From the NCBI RefSeq assembly GCF_900111125.1, contig NZ_FOGE01000010.1:62001-126000 (forward strand): a stretch of DNA of 64,000 nucleotides, written 5' to 3'. The position numbers and the translations under genes are program-made. The DNA comes from Sphingobium sp. YR768. Lineage in GTDB: Bacteria; Pseudomonadota; Alphaproteobacteria; Sphingomonadales; Sphingomonadaceae. The notes under the pieces are model-generated. The model worked only from the letters and a program-made list of their open reading frames with translations. It made no database searches and had not been told where the DNA came from. Below, one piece after another: positions 1 to 7,748 of this stretch (position 1 is its first letter; the number at the start of each line of letters is the position of its first letter).

Positions 1-486
1 TGGTATGACGGCTTCTATTATCCGGGCAACGGCTATTATGTCTATGATCGTGGCGGTCGACGTCACCGCTGGAATGACGGCCAGCGCCGCTATTGGGAAG
101 GCCGCAGGGGCGATCGTCCTGGTGCCGGACGGCCGGGAGACGGTCGTCCAGGGGATGGGCGCCCCGGCTATGGACGCCCCGGTGATGGTCGTCCGGGCGA
201 TGGGCGTGGCCGCGATCGGGATGGCAATTGGGGCAATCGCGACCCCAATCGTCCGCCGGGCGATGGCAATTGGAACGGGCAACGTCCGCCACGGGGCGGC
301 GATCGTGGACCGGGCCGCTGGCGCGGCAATGACGGTGCTCGCCCGCAACCCCAGCCCGGTCTTCGTCCCCCGCAGCAGGCGCGTCCGCAACCGCAGCCCC
401 GCCCGCAGATGAGCCAGCCACGGGCCGATCGTCCGATGCGCGCGCCCAGCCGTGGCGGCGCGATGCCCCGGACGCGCGACAACTGA
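1..486 (+). CDS. C-terminal part of a Gly/Arg/Pro-rich protein (5' end outside window)
   Basis: Open from base 1 in frame 1 to a TGA at 484-486; the start lies upstream of the window. The first visible 30 residues are aromatic and glycine-rich (PGNGYYVYDRGGRRHRWNDG), followed by low-complexity GDGRPG / GDGNWG-like repeats and a Pro-Gln-Arg tail. This resembles secreted or envelope-associated basic proteins of alphaproteobacteria, but I cannot name a family. An ATG-initiated frame from base 5 is a shadow. The stop overlaps the next gene's ATG by one base (TGATG), suggesting translational coupling with the lipoprotein gene. Confidence 0.7.
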   Translation, partial: WYDGFYYPGNGYYVYDRGGRRHRWNDGQRRYWEGRRGDRPGAGRPGDGRPGDGRPGYGRPGDGRPGDGRGRDRDGNWGNRDPNRPPGDGNWNGQRPPRGGDRGPGRWRGNDGARPQPQPGLRPPQQARPQPQPRPQMSQPRADRPMRAPSRGGAMPRTRDN

Positions 487-1172
487 TGCTGGCAGGGATC
501 AGGACCTCCATATTGCTCCCACTCCTGCTCGTCGCCGCGTGCGACGGGCGGGAAGAGAGCGCGATCGACAATCTGGCCAACGGCGCCAACAGCACACAGG
601 TCGAAAATAACGTTCGCGCCGAAGCGATGGCGTTGATGGAACCGCTCAACCCGCCGGCCCCCGGCACGCCCGGTGGCCTGCCGGTCGATCCCGCGCCGCT
701 GGCCGAAGGATCGATCGATCCCGACAGCGCACAGGGCGCGGCGCAGGTGGTGCAGGGCTATTATGGCCTGTTGGAAGAAAAGCGGTTCGAGGATGCGCAG
801 GATCTCTGGGATCCGGAGGGGGCAATCGGCGCGCAGGACGATGCCCATTTCGAGGCGCGCTTCCGGGGCTTCGGCGAAATCCACGCCAATATCGGCGCCC
901 CGTCCGATCCCGAAGGTGCGGCCGGTTCCTCCTATGTCACCGTGCCGGTGCAGCTCTATGGCCGGATCAAGGCCAATGGAAAGCCCTTCTACACGCTGCG
1001 GCAGGTCGTGCTGCGCCGGGTCAACGACGTGCCCGGATCGACCGAGACGCAGCGGCGCTGGCATATCGAATCGATTGCCGCCTATGTGCCGCCCAAAGTG
1101 CCGCCGGGGGACAATGCAGCCGAACCGCCCAAAGCCATCTCGATGACAGACGGCATGGCCGACAAGCCCTGA
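486..1172 (+). CDS. Putative lipoprotein of unknown function
   Basis: 228 residues. The N-terminus has a short positive segment, a hydrophobic core and a lipobox ending LLVAAC, so it should be a lipidated envelope protein with Cys at about residue 19. The mature part starts acidic and Asn-rich, then has a Pro-rich linker and a compact domain (about residues 80-200) with YYGLLEEKRFEDAQDLW, which looks like an NTF2-like or DUF4440-like fold. That fold call is inference only. It overlaps the preceding stop codon by one base and is followed at once by a strong terminator, so it ends its transcription unit. Confidence 0.75.
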   Translation: MLAGIRTSILLPLLLVAACDGREESAIDNLANGANSTQVENNVRAEAMALMEPLNPPAPGTPGGLPVDPAPLAEGSIDPDSAQGAAQVVQGYYGLLEEKRFEDAQDLWDPEGAIGAQDDAHFEARFRGFGEIHANIGAPSDPEGAAGSSYVTVPVQLYGRIKANGKPFYTLRQVVLRRVNDVPGSTETQRRWHIESIAAYVPPKVPPGDNAAEPPKAISMTDGMADKP

Positions 1173-1217
1173 AAATAAATATGCCCGGCCTTTTGGAAAG
1201 GCCGGGCATATTTATTT
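1173..1217. terminator. Bidirectional intrinsic terminator
   Basis: Perfect 21-bp inverted repeat (1173-1193 and 1197-1217) around a TGG loop, with a GC core GCCCGGCC flanked by A/T-rich ends. It starts on the last base of the lipoprotein stop codon and lies 26 bases from the stop of the convergent cyclophilin gene. The symmetric A-rich and T-rich flanks suit termination from both sides. Confidence 0.9.
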
Positions 1218-1242
1218 ATCCATCAATCCAGGCGGCTGGCGC

Positions 1243-1695
1243 TCAGGCCACGGTCGCCTTGATGATCTTGCCGGGGGTGCGCGGCGGCTCACCCTTGGGC
1301 AGCGCGTCGACATAGTCCATGCCCGACGTCACTTCGCCCCAGACGGTGTACTGGCCGTCGAGGAAGGTGGCATCGTCGAAGCAGATGAAGAACTGGCTGT
1401 TCGCGCTGTTCGGGTTGGACGAACGGGCCATCGAGCAGACGCCGCGGACATGCGGTTCGCGGCTGAATTCAGCCTTGATGTCGGGCAGCTTCGATCCACC
1501 CATGCCGGTGCCGGTCGGGTCGCCGCCCTGCGCCATGAAGCCGGGGATGACGCGGTGGAACACGACGCCGTCGTAGAAGCCATCCTTGGCCAGCGTGGTG
1601 ATGCGTTCGACATGGCCGGGCGCCAAGTCGGGACGCAGCTTGATCACGACGTCGCCGCCGCTGTCGAGGGTGAAGGTCAGGGTTTCGTCGGCCAT
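1243..1695 (-). CDS. ppiB: Cyclophilin-type peptidyl-prolyl cis-trans isomerase
   Basis: 150 residues with no signal peptide, so probably cytosolic. Cyclophilin signatures are in order: GFYDGVVFHRVIPGFMAQGG (active-site Arg and Phe), NSANSQFFICFDDATFLDG, and YTVWGEV. It catalyses cis-trans isomerisation of X-Pro bonds during protein folding. The ATG is preceded by a GAGAGGA ribosome site. It is slightly short for the family but has the core. It converges on the lipoprotein gene through the shared terminator. The symbol is by family; it could equally be called ppiA-like. Confidence 0.93.
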   Translation of the reverse strand: MADETLTFTLDSGGDVVIKLRPDLAPGHVERITTLAKDGFYDGVVFHRVIPGFMAQGGDPTGTGMGGSKLPDIKAEFSREPHVRGVCSMARSSNPNSANSQFFICFDDATFLDGQYTVWGEVTSGMDYVDALPKGEPPRTPGKIIKATVA

Positions 1696-1840
1696 GGGAA
1701 TCCTCTCTTGCCGGGGAAGGGTATGGGGAGCCCATATAAAGGCTAATGAGGCGGATGGAAGCGCTGTCCCCCCATTGCAATTCTTTTGTGCATCGGCGAA
1801 AGCGACAGAATGTTACAGGAACCGGACAGTAGGGGGCGCT

Positions 1841-3274
1841 ATGAGCGAGCGCGGCGATACAGCCGAACCCCTTGTGCATGGGGAAGAATTTGACGACATT
1901 CTGATCGATCAGGCCGAAACCGGCCTGGACGAGGATGACCGGCTGAAACCTGAATTCCTGACCGCCGTGCTCGACGCGGTGGAGGATGGCGACAGCGAAG
2001 CGGCGCGTGACCTCGTTTCGCCACTGCACCCGGCCGACATCGCCGACCTTCTGGAACTGACCCCGTCGGAGCGGCGTGGCGCCGTGGCGGCGGCGCTGGG
2101 CGATCTGGTCGGCGCGGAAGTTCTGTCCGAACTGAACGATTATGTCCGCGACGACCTGATCGGCGCGCTTGCGCCAGAACAGGTCGCCGAATTCGCCGCC
2201 GAACTCGACACCGACGACGCCGTCGCCATCATCGAGGATATGGAGGAGGCCGACCAGCAGGCCGTCCTCGACGCGATGGAGCCGGAAGACCGCGCCGCGA
2301 TCCAGAGCGCGCTGTCCTATCCGGAGGAATCCGCCGGCCGTTTGATGCAGCGCGATCTGGTCGCGGTGCCCGAACATATGACCGTCGGTCAGGTGATCGA
2401 CTATCTGCGCGACAATCAGGATCTGACCCGCGACTTCTGGGAAATCTTCGTCGTCGATGCCGCGCACAAGCCGATCGGCACCTGCCAGCTCAGCTGGGTG
2501 CTGACCTGCCCGCGCGGCATCGCCATGGCGGACCTGATGAAGCGCGAACAGACGCTGATCCCGGTCGACATGGATCAGGAAGAGGTTGCGCTGCGCTTCC
2601 AGAAATATGCGCTCATCTCCGCCGCCGTGGTGGATGGCAGCGGGCGCCTGGTCGGCATGATCACGGTCGATGACGTCGTCCACATCATTTCCGAGGAAGC
2701 GGGCGAGGATATCCTCCGCCTGTCGGGTGCGGGCGAAGGCGACATCAACCAGCCGATCCTGATGACGGTGCGCACGCGCCTTGTCTGGCTGGTGGTCAAT
2801 CTGGGCACCGCGATGATCGCCGCTTCGGTCGTCGGCCTGTTCGAAAACACGATCGAGCATCTGGCGCTGCTGGCGGCGCTGATGGGCATCGTGTCGGGCA
2901 TGGGCGGCAATGCGGGCACGCAGACGCTGGCGGTAATGGTGCGCGCCATCGCCACCAATCAGGTCACGAGTTCGAACACCATGCGCATGATCGGGCGCGA
3001 ATTCCGCATCGCCGCGACCAACGGATCGGTGCTGGGCGTGCTGATCGGCATCGGCTCCTATCTGGTCTATGGCCAATTGGGACTCTCGTTGGTGTTCGCC
3101 GCCGCGATCCTGATCAACAATATGGTGGCGGGGCTGGCCGGTGTGCTGATCCCGGTGACGCTGGACCGTTCCAATATCGATCCGGCAGTATCGTCGGCCG
3201 TGTTCGTCACGATGATGACCGACTCGCTGGGTTTCTTCACCTTCCTCGGGCTGGCGACGATCTTCCTGACCTGA
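1841..3274 (+). CDS. mgtE: Magnesium transporter MgtE
   Basis: 477 residues from the ATG at 1841, which follows an AGGGGG ribosome site; the frame is open further upstream, but that part overlaps the cyclophilin promoter. Order: acidic N domain with helical repeats (SPLHPADIADLLELTPSERR), two CBS domains (about 150-265) with the typical QEEVALRFQKYALISAAVVD strand, then a transmembrane domain from about residue 300 carrying MGGNAGTQTLAVMVRAIA, the conserved MgtE pore helix. It is an inner-membrane Mg2+ channel gated by cytosolic Mg2+ through the N and CBS domains. No Mg2+ riboswitch was recognised in the 145-base leader. Confidence 0.95.
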   Translation: MSERGDTAEPLVHGEEFDDILIDQAETGLDEDDRLKPEFLTAVLDAVEDGDSEAARDLVSPLHPADIADLLELTPSERRGAVAAALGDLVGAEVLSELNDYVRDDLIGALAPEQVAEFAAELDTDDAVAIIEDMEEADQQAVLDAMEPEDRAAIQSALSYPEESAGRLMQRDLVAVPEHMTVGQVIDYLRDNQDLTRDFWEIFVVDAAHKPIGTCQLSWVLTCPRGIAMADLMKREQTLIPVDMDQEEVALRFQKYALISAAVVDGSGRLVGMITVDDVVHIISEEAGEDILRLSGAGEGDINQPILMTVRTRLVWLVVNLGTAMIAASVVGLFENTIEHLALLAALMGIVSGMGGNAGTQTLAVMVRAIATNQVTSSNTMRMIGREFRIAATNGSVLGVLIGIGSYLVYGQLGLSLVFAAAILINNMVAGLAGVLIPVTLDRSNIDPAVSSAVFVTMMTDSLGFFTFLGLATIFLT

Positions 3275-3316
3275 CGCATTGATCCATAACAGCCCCGCGC
3301 CCATCTAGACCCGCTC

Positions 3317-3715
3317 ATGCCGCTGCACATCACCAAGATCGCCTTTCAGAGCGAAAGCCCCGCCACCCTGCGCGCCTGGCTGGAAAGCCATGCCGGGGAG
3401 GCGCGGATCACCACCCGCTATCTGCCCAAGCGGGTGGAGGAGATGGCGGGCGGATCGCTCTACTGGATTCACGGCCATATGCTGGTCGGCCGCAGCCCGA
3501 TCCTGGGTTTCGAGGAGACGGGGCAGGGCCGCTACTGGGTCCGGCTGGAACCGCGTCTGATCCCCGTGCGCAGCCAGCCCAAGCGCGCGCATCAGGGCTG
3601 GCGCTATCTGGAGGGGAAGGACGCCCCGGCCGATCTGAACGATGGCGAGATGGACGACCGAGACGCCATGCCGCCCGCGCTGCTGGGCGAACTGACGCGG
3701 CTGGGGCTGGTCTGA
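3317..3715 (+). CDS. DUF1489 family protein
   Basis: 132 residues starting MPLHITKIAF, matching my recollection of the alphaproteobacterial DUF1489 family (for example TRYLPKRVEEMAGGSLYWI). These small cytosolic proteins have no assigned function. It starts 42 bases after mgtE on the same strand and may be co-transcribed with it. A structured repeat element follows directly. Confidence 0.85.
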   Translation: MPLHITKIAFQSESPATLRAWLESHAGEARITTRYLPKRVEEMAGGSLYWIHGHMLVGRSPILGFEETGQGRYWVRLEPRLIPVRSQPKRAHQGWRYLEGKDAPADLNDGEMDDRDAMPPALLGELTRLGLV

Positions 3716-3740
3716 CCGCAATCGCGGCGGGCTGTCAGAT

Positions 3741-3905
3741 CCCGTTTGAAAAATGCGCGAAAGAGCGCATTTTTGTAGCCGCACCGGCCTTCAAACGAGG
3801 CACGTGACTCGTTTGAACCCCACCCGACCGTCCACATATGGTACCCTGCTGGGCGGTCGGGTGAGGGCCGGTGCGGATGCGCCAAAGGCGCATTCCCGAA
3901 CAGAC
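3741..3905. repeat. Dispersed cloverleaf-type intergenic element, copy 1 (variant with extra hairpin)
   Basis: Together with the flanking bases this fills most of the 3716-4022 intergenic gap. In order: hairpin AAAAATGCGC/GCGCATTTTT (3749-3758/3765-3774), a long central stem beginning CCGCACCGGCC at 3779 and ending GGCCGGTGCGG at 3876 around CATATGGTACCCTG, and hairpin ATGCGC/GCGCAT (3877-3882/3888-3893). It is the reverse complement of the element at 15217-15367. Here part of the central stem is replaced by an extra perfect 10-bp hairpin, TTCAAACGAG/CTCGTTTGAA (3790-3799/3808-3817). The outer stem is weaker than in the other copy. Confidence 0.8.
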
Positions 3906-4022
3906 TCTCAGATCCCGCCTTCCCCTGTCTGATACATGCGCTTGCAGTCGCAGTAGTATTTCACCGCAAAACCATGGGGTGAAACCGCCTATGTTAGGCA
4001 TGTCGCAGCCGGGGAGGTGCAT

Positions 4023-4538
4023 ATGGCGGGTGTCATCACAGACGCATGCATCAAATGCAAATATAGGGATTGCGTGGAGGTTTGCCCTGTCGACGCCTTC
4101 TATGAAGGCGAGAATATGCTCGTCATCAATCCGCTGGAATGCGTCGATTGCGGTTGTTGCATTGAGGAATGCCCGGTGGACGCCATCGTCTTCGACACGG
4201 AACCGCGCGCTCAGCCGTGGATCGAACTGAACGCGCAATATTCGCTGCTGTGGCCGAACATCGTCGCCAAGGGCAAACAAGGCTTACCCGACGCAGACCG
4301 TTTCCGATCGGAAACCGGGAAATTCGATCGCTATTTTTCGCCTGAACCCGGAGCAGGTGATCCACTGCCGCGCATCAGGTCAACGCACGTCGACTCCTGC
4401 GCCAAATGCAAGCAGAAGCCCTCCCTGTTGCGAAGAGTGATGCTGTTGATCGGCGGCCTGGCCCTGTTTTTTGCTCTTTCCGCTGGCGCCTTGATCTTGC
4501 TGGGCATGCTGCTCTTTTCGTTCAATCCCGGTCATTAG
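4023..4538 (+). CDS. FdxA-type 7Fe ferredoxin with C-terminal membrane anchor
   Basis: 171 residues from the ATG at 4023, with a GGGGAGG ribosome site just upstream. Residues 1-51 carry FdxA-type cluster ligands Cys9, Cys12, Cys17, Cys21 and the second set Cys40, Cys43, Cys46, Cys50, in the pattern of one [3Fe-4S] plus one [4Fe-4S] cluster, with an additional Cys45. Usual FdxA proteins are about 107-112 residues. This one continues with a CAKC motif near residues 126-129 and a hydrophobic helix (about 137-167), so it is probably tethered to the inner membrane. The electron donor and acceptor are unknown, and no redox partner is adjacent. The copy-1 repeat lies upstream. Confidence 0.88.
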   Translation: MAGVITDACIKCKYRDCVEVCPVDAFYEGENMLVINPLECVDCGCCIEECPVDAIVFDTEPRAQPWIELNAQYSLLWPNIVAKGKQGLPDADRFRSETGKFDRYFSPEPGAGDPLPRIRSTHVDSCAKCKQKPSLLRRVMLLIGGLALFFALSAGALILLGMLLFSFNPGH

Positions 4539-4565
4539 AGCAAGCAGGGTGCAACGGGGGCAGTC

Positions 4566-5180
4566 TCACCCCTTCCGCCCGATCCCCCGTTCGATCAGCG
4601 CGTTGGCGATGGCGGCGATGTCTTCGGCCGGGCGGCTGTCGTCCCATACGCCATAGCGCAGCCCCAGAAACACGTTCATGCCCATGATCGCCCAGGCATG
4701 GACTTCCTCCACATCGGCGCGCACGTCGCCGCGCTCCGCCGCCTTGGTCAGGCGGGATGCCATGCGGCTGGCGGTGTTCTCATAATGGGCGCGATAGGCG
4801 GCCTGATCGACAAACTCCGCCTCGTCGATGATGCGATAGATTTCCTTGTGCGCGCGGGCGAATTCCAGAAAGCTGAGCAGACCGACCCGTTCGGCATCGA
4901 TCCCGTCGCGCGCATCGGCGATGCGTGGCGATACATAGTCGCGCACCTGCCCGGACATGTCGTTCACCAGCGCGCGGAAAATATCGTCCTTGCTGTCGAA
5001 ATAGGTGTAGAAACTGCCCAGCGCACAGCCCGCCCGGCGGGTGATGCCGCTGATCGATCCTTCGTGAAATCCCTTCTCGCCAAATTCGGCCGCAGCTGCG
5101 GATAGCAGCGCGCGGCGGGTACGCTCGCCCCGTGCGGTGCGCGGCGTCTTGTCGTCCTTTGCGGCGGCGTTTTCCGTCAT
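4566..5180 (-). CDS. TetR/AcrR family transcriptional regulator
   Basis: 204 residues from the ATG at 5180, which follows CAGGAGTGGAC; an upstream in-frame start is possible but lacks a better ribosome site. The N-terminal helix-turn-helix includes ARGERTRRALLSAAAAEFGE and GCALGSFYTYFDSKDDIF, typical of TetR. The C-terminal ligand domain is unassigned. It is divergent from the TonB-dependent receptor, with a perfect inverted repeat between them, so it most likely represses the receptor and transporter until an unknown ligand arrives. Confidence 0.92.
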   Translation of the reverse strand: MTENAAAKDDKTPRTARGERTRRALLSAAAAEFGEKGFHEGSISGITRRAGCALGSFYTYFDSKDDIFRALVNDMSGQVRDYVSPRIADARDGIDAERVGLLSFLEFARAHKEIYRIIDEAEFVDQAAYRAHYENTASRMASRLTKAAERGDVRADVEEVHAWAIMGMNVFLGLRYGVWDDSRPAEDIAAIANALIERGIGRKG

Positions 5181-5247
5181 GTCCACTCCTGAAATATTGT
5201 GTTCTTTTTGCCGCAGCACCACGCTCTCGTCCCCTGCCTCTTATTTC

Positions 5248-5269
5248 AAGTTGAAAGCTGGTTCAACTT
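5248..5269. promoter_or_regulatory. Candidate TetR operator
   Basis: Perfect 8-bp inverted repeat AAGTTGAA-N6-TTCAACTT between the divergent TetR and receptor genes. It covers a possible -35 element TTGAAA (5251-5256), with a weak -10 TTATCG at 5273. This placement is typical of an autoregulatory TetR operator; that role is inference. Confidence 0.65.
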
Positions 5270-5341
5270 TCATTATCGAGTCGGTCAAGGCCAAGCGACC
5301 CGGCAGACCGGGCGCGCCAATTTCAGGAGAGGACCGACCCG

Positions 5342-7651
5342 ATGAAGGCCCATCAGACATTACGTGCGCTTGCGCTTGCTTCCGCCGCCTGGGGTGGCGT
5401 GATCGCCCTGCCCGTGCTGGCGCAGGATAATGGCCCGGCGGTGGACGATACCGGAACCGATATCGTCGTCACCGCCCGTCGCCGCGAAGAAAGCCTGCTG
5501 AGCGTGCCGATCGCCGTCAGCGCCTTTTCCGGCGAGGCGCTGGAGCGCAGCGGCGCGCTGGACATCACCGATATTTCCAACGTTACCCCCAACACCACGC
5601 TGGAAAATTCGCGCGGCACCAATTCGACGCTGACCGCCTTTATTCGCGGCGTGGGCCAGCAGGACCCGGTGCCGGGATTCGAAGCGGGCATCGGCATCTA
5701 TCTGGACGATGTCTATCTCAACCGCCCGCAGGCGTCGGTGCTGGATATCTATGATGTCGAGCGGATCGAAGTGCTGCGCGGACCGCAGGGCACGCTCTAT
5801 GGCCGCAACACCATCGGCGGTGCGGTCAAATATGTGACCAAGTCGCTGCCCGACGAATTTTCGCTCAAGCTGCGCGGCACCTACGGCACTTATGATCAGG
5901 CGGATGGCGTGCTGACCGTCAGCACGCCGATCAGCGACCTGATTCGCGTCGGCGCATCGATGGCGCGGCTGTCGCGTGGCGGCTTTGGCGAGAACCTCAC
6001 GCTGGGCATCGATAACTACAATAAGGACGTCTGGGCCGGGCGCGGCACGGTGGAGATTGGCGGCAACGGCCAGCCGGTGCTGATCCGCATTTCGGGCGAC
6101 TATACCCGCGACAAGTCCAATGCTCGCAATGGCCATCGCCTGATCCCCGGCCTGATATCGGGCGCGCCCGTGCTGGACGATGTGTTCGATACCCGCGCCG
6201 GGCTCAACAATCCGAAACAGGATGTGAAGGCCTATGGTCTGGCGATGAACATCACCGCCGAACTGTCCGATCATTTCACCCTGCGGTCGATCAGCGCCTG
6301 GCGCAAGGATACCAGCTACACCCCGATCGACTTCGACGCGCTGCCTTCGGTCGATGTCGATGTCCCCGCCGTCTATCGCAACGAGCAGTTGAGCCAGGAA
6401 TGGCAGCTTCTCTATGAAAGCGACCGGGTGAAGGGGCTGCTGGGCTTCTATTATCTCGATGCGAAGGCGGCGACCTCCTTCGACGTGCTGCTGGGCCTGA
6501 CCGGCGCGGCGATCGGCTTCCCCGGCCTTAATGGCTATACGGCGGGCGATGTGCGGACCGACACATGGTCGGTGTTCGGCGACTTCACCTTCGATTTTAC
6601 CGACCAAATCAGCCTCTCGGTCGGCGGGCGCTACACCAATGACAAGCGGTCGGCCTATATCCTCAAGCAAAACCGGATCAGCGGCACCTCGCCCGAATTT
6701 GGCGGCGCCGATCCGATCGTGATCGCTACCGCGACCAATTTCCGTGGCACCCGCACCTTCAAGGAATTTACGCCGCGCGCGTCCTTGAGCTACAAGCCGG
6801 CGCAGGACCACATGGTCTATGCCTCCTATAGCAAGGGGTTCAAGGGCGGCGGCTTCGACCCGCGCGGGTCGGGCACATCGGCGCCCGACAGCAATGGCGA
6901 CGGGGTGCGCAGCTATCAGGAAATCTACGACTTCCTGTCCTTCGACCCGGAAAAGGTCGACAGCTATGAAGTCGGTTACAAGGCTTCCCTGTTCGATCGC
7001 CGCCTGAGCCTCAGCCTCGCGGGCTTCTACGCCAATTACAAGGATGTGCAGATTCCCGGATCGGTCGGCTGTCTGGTCGGCGGGTTGCAGAGCTTCTGCG
7101 GCATTACTACCAACGCGGCCAAGGCGGATATAAAGGGCGTCGAGGTCGAAGCTAATGCCCTGCTGGCGCGCGATTTTGCGGGTGACGGATCAAGCCTGCG
7201 CTTCGTCGGTGCGCTGGGCTATGTCGACGCCAAATATAAGCGCTTCATCGGCCCGACCGGGGTGGATGTGTCGGATATCCGCACCTTCCAGAATACGCCC
7301 AAATGGACAGTGTCGGGCACGTTGAGCGGCGGCGTGGCGATGGCAGGCGGATCGCTCGACCTGTCGACGACCCTGTCCTATCGCAGCCTGACCCATCAGT
7401 TCGAAGTGCCGATCCCGGCGCTCGACCAGCCGGGTTATGCGCTGTGGGATGCCAGTATCGTGTGGACCTCCGCCGACGATCATTATTCGTTGGGCCTGCA
7501 TGGCAAGAACCTGACCGACAAACATTATATCACCTCGGGCTACAATTATCAGTCGGCCACCGGCGTCTCGACGCTGGGCCGGGAAGGCGTGCTGACCGCC
7601 TTCTACGGCAATCCGCGACAGGTCTTCCTGACCGGCACGGTAAAATTCTGA
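5342..7651 (+). CDS. TonB-dependent outer-membrane receptor
   Basis: 769 residues. Start chosen at ATG 5342 after AGGAGAGG. A signal peptide ends near ALPVLAQD, followed by a TonB-box-like DIVVTARRREE, the plug domain (LDDVYLNRPQ, VERIEVLRGPQGTLYGRN, GGAVKYVT) and a 22-strand-type barrel ending in the aromatic TVKF. It should import a large or scarce substrate across the outer membrane using TonB-ExbBD energy. The family is greatly expanded in sphingomonads and the substrate cannot be read here. The TetR gene lies upstream and an MFS permease downstream, making a three-gene uptake module. Confidence 0.95.
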   Translation: MKAHQTLRALALASAAWGGVIALPVLAQDNGPAVDDTGTDIVVTARRREESLLSVPIAVSAFSGEALERSGALDITDISNVTPNTTLENSRGTNSTLTAFIRGVGQQDPVPGFEAGIGIYLDDVYLNRPQASVLDIYDVERIEVLRGPQGTLYGRNTIGGAVKYVTKSLPDEFSLKLRGTYGTYDQADGVLTVSTPISDLIRVGASMARLSRGGFGENLTLGIDNYNKDVWAGRGTVEIGGNGQPVLIRISGDYTRDKSNARNGHRLIPGLISGAPVLDDVFDTRAGLNNPKQDVKAYGLAMNITAELSDHFTLRSISAWRKDTSYTPIDFDALPSVDVDVPAVYRNEQLSQEWQLLYESDRVKGLLGFYYLDAKAATSFDVLLGLTGAAIGFPGLNGYTAGDVRTDTWSVFGDFTFDFTDQISLSVGGRYTNDKRSAYILKQNRISGTSPEFGGADPIVIATATNFRGTRTFKEFTPRASLSYKPAQDHMVYASYSKGFKGGGFDPRGSGTSAPDSNGDGVRSYQEIYDFLSFDPEKVDSYEVGYKASLFDRRLSLSLAGFYANYKDVQIPGSVGCLVGGLQSFCGITTNAAKADIKGVEVEANALLARDFAGDGSSLRFVGALGYVDAKYKRFIGPTGVDVSDIRTFQNTPKWTVSGTLSGGVAMAGGSLDLSTTLSYRSLTHQFEVPIPALDQPGYALWDASIVWTSADDHYSLGLHGKNLTDKHYITSGYNYQSATGVSTLGREGVLTAFYGNPRQVFLTGTVKF

Positions 7652-7668
7652 TCTTCGCCCAACCCCTC

Positions 7669-7732
7669 CCGTTCGGTTCGAGCTTGTCGAGAACCCGGCG
7701 CATGTGGTTCTCGACAAGCTCGAACCGAACGG
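7669..7732. repeat. Intergenic inverted repeat (TTCG..CTTGTCGA family)
   Basis: Perfect 27-bp arms at 7669-7695 and 7706-7732 around a 10-base loop. The core GAGCTTGTCGA resembles repeats at 28277, 33397 and 46353. It lies between the receptor and the MFS gene, where it could end or attenuate the receptor message. Confidence 0.85.
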
Positions 7733-7748
7733 AGATGGGTAAGCGCCT

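Noticed and set aside
1469..3304. Long minus-strand frame opposite mgtE
   Set aside because: Shadow frame; mgtE has all its family motifs, while this translation is low-complexity and lacks any.
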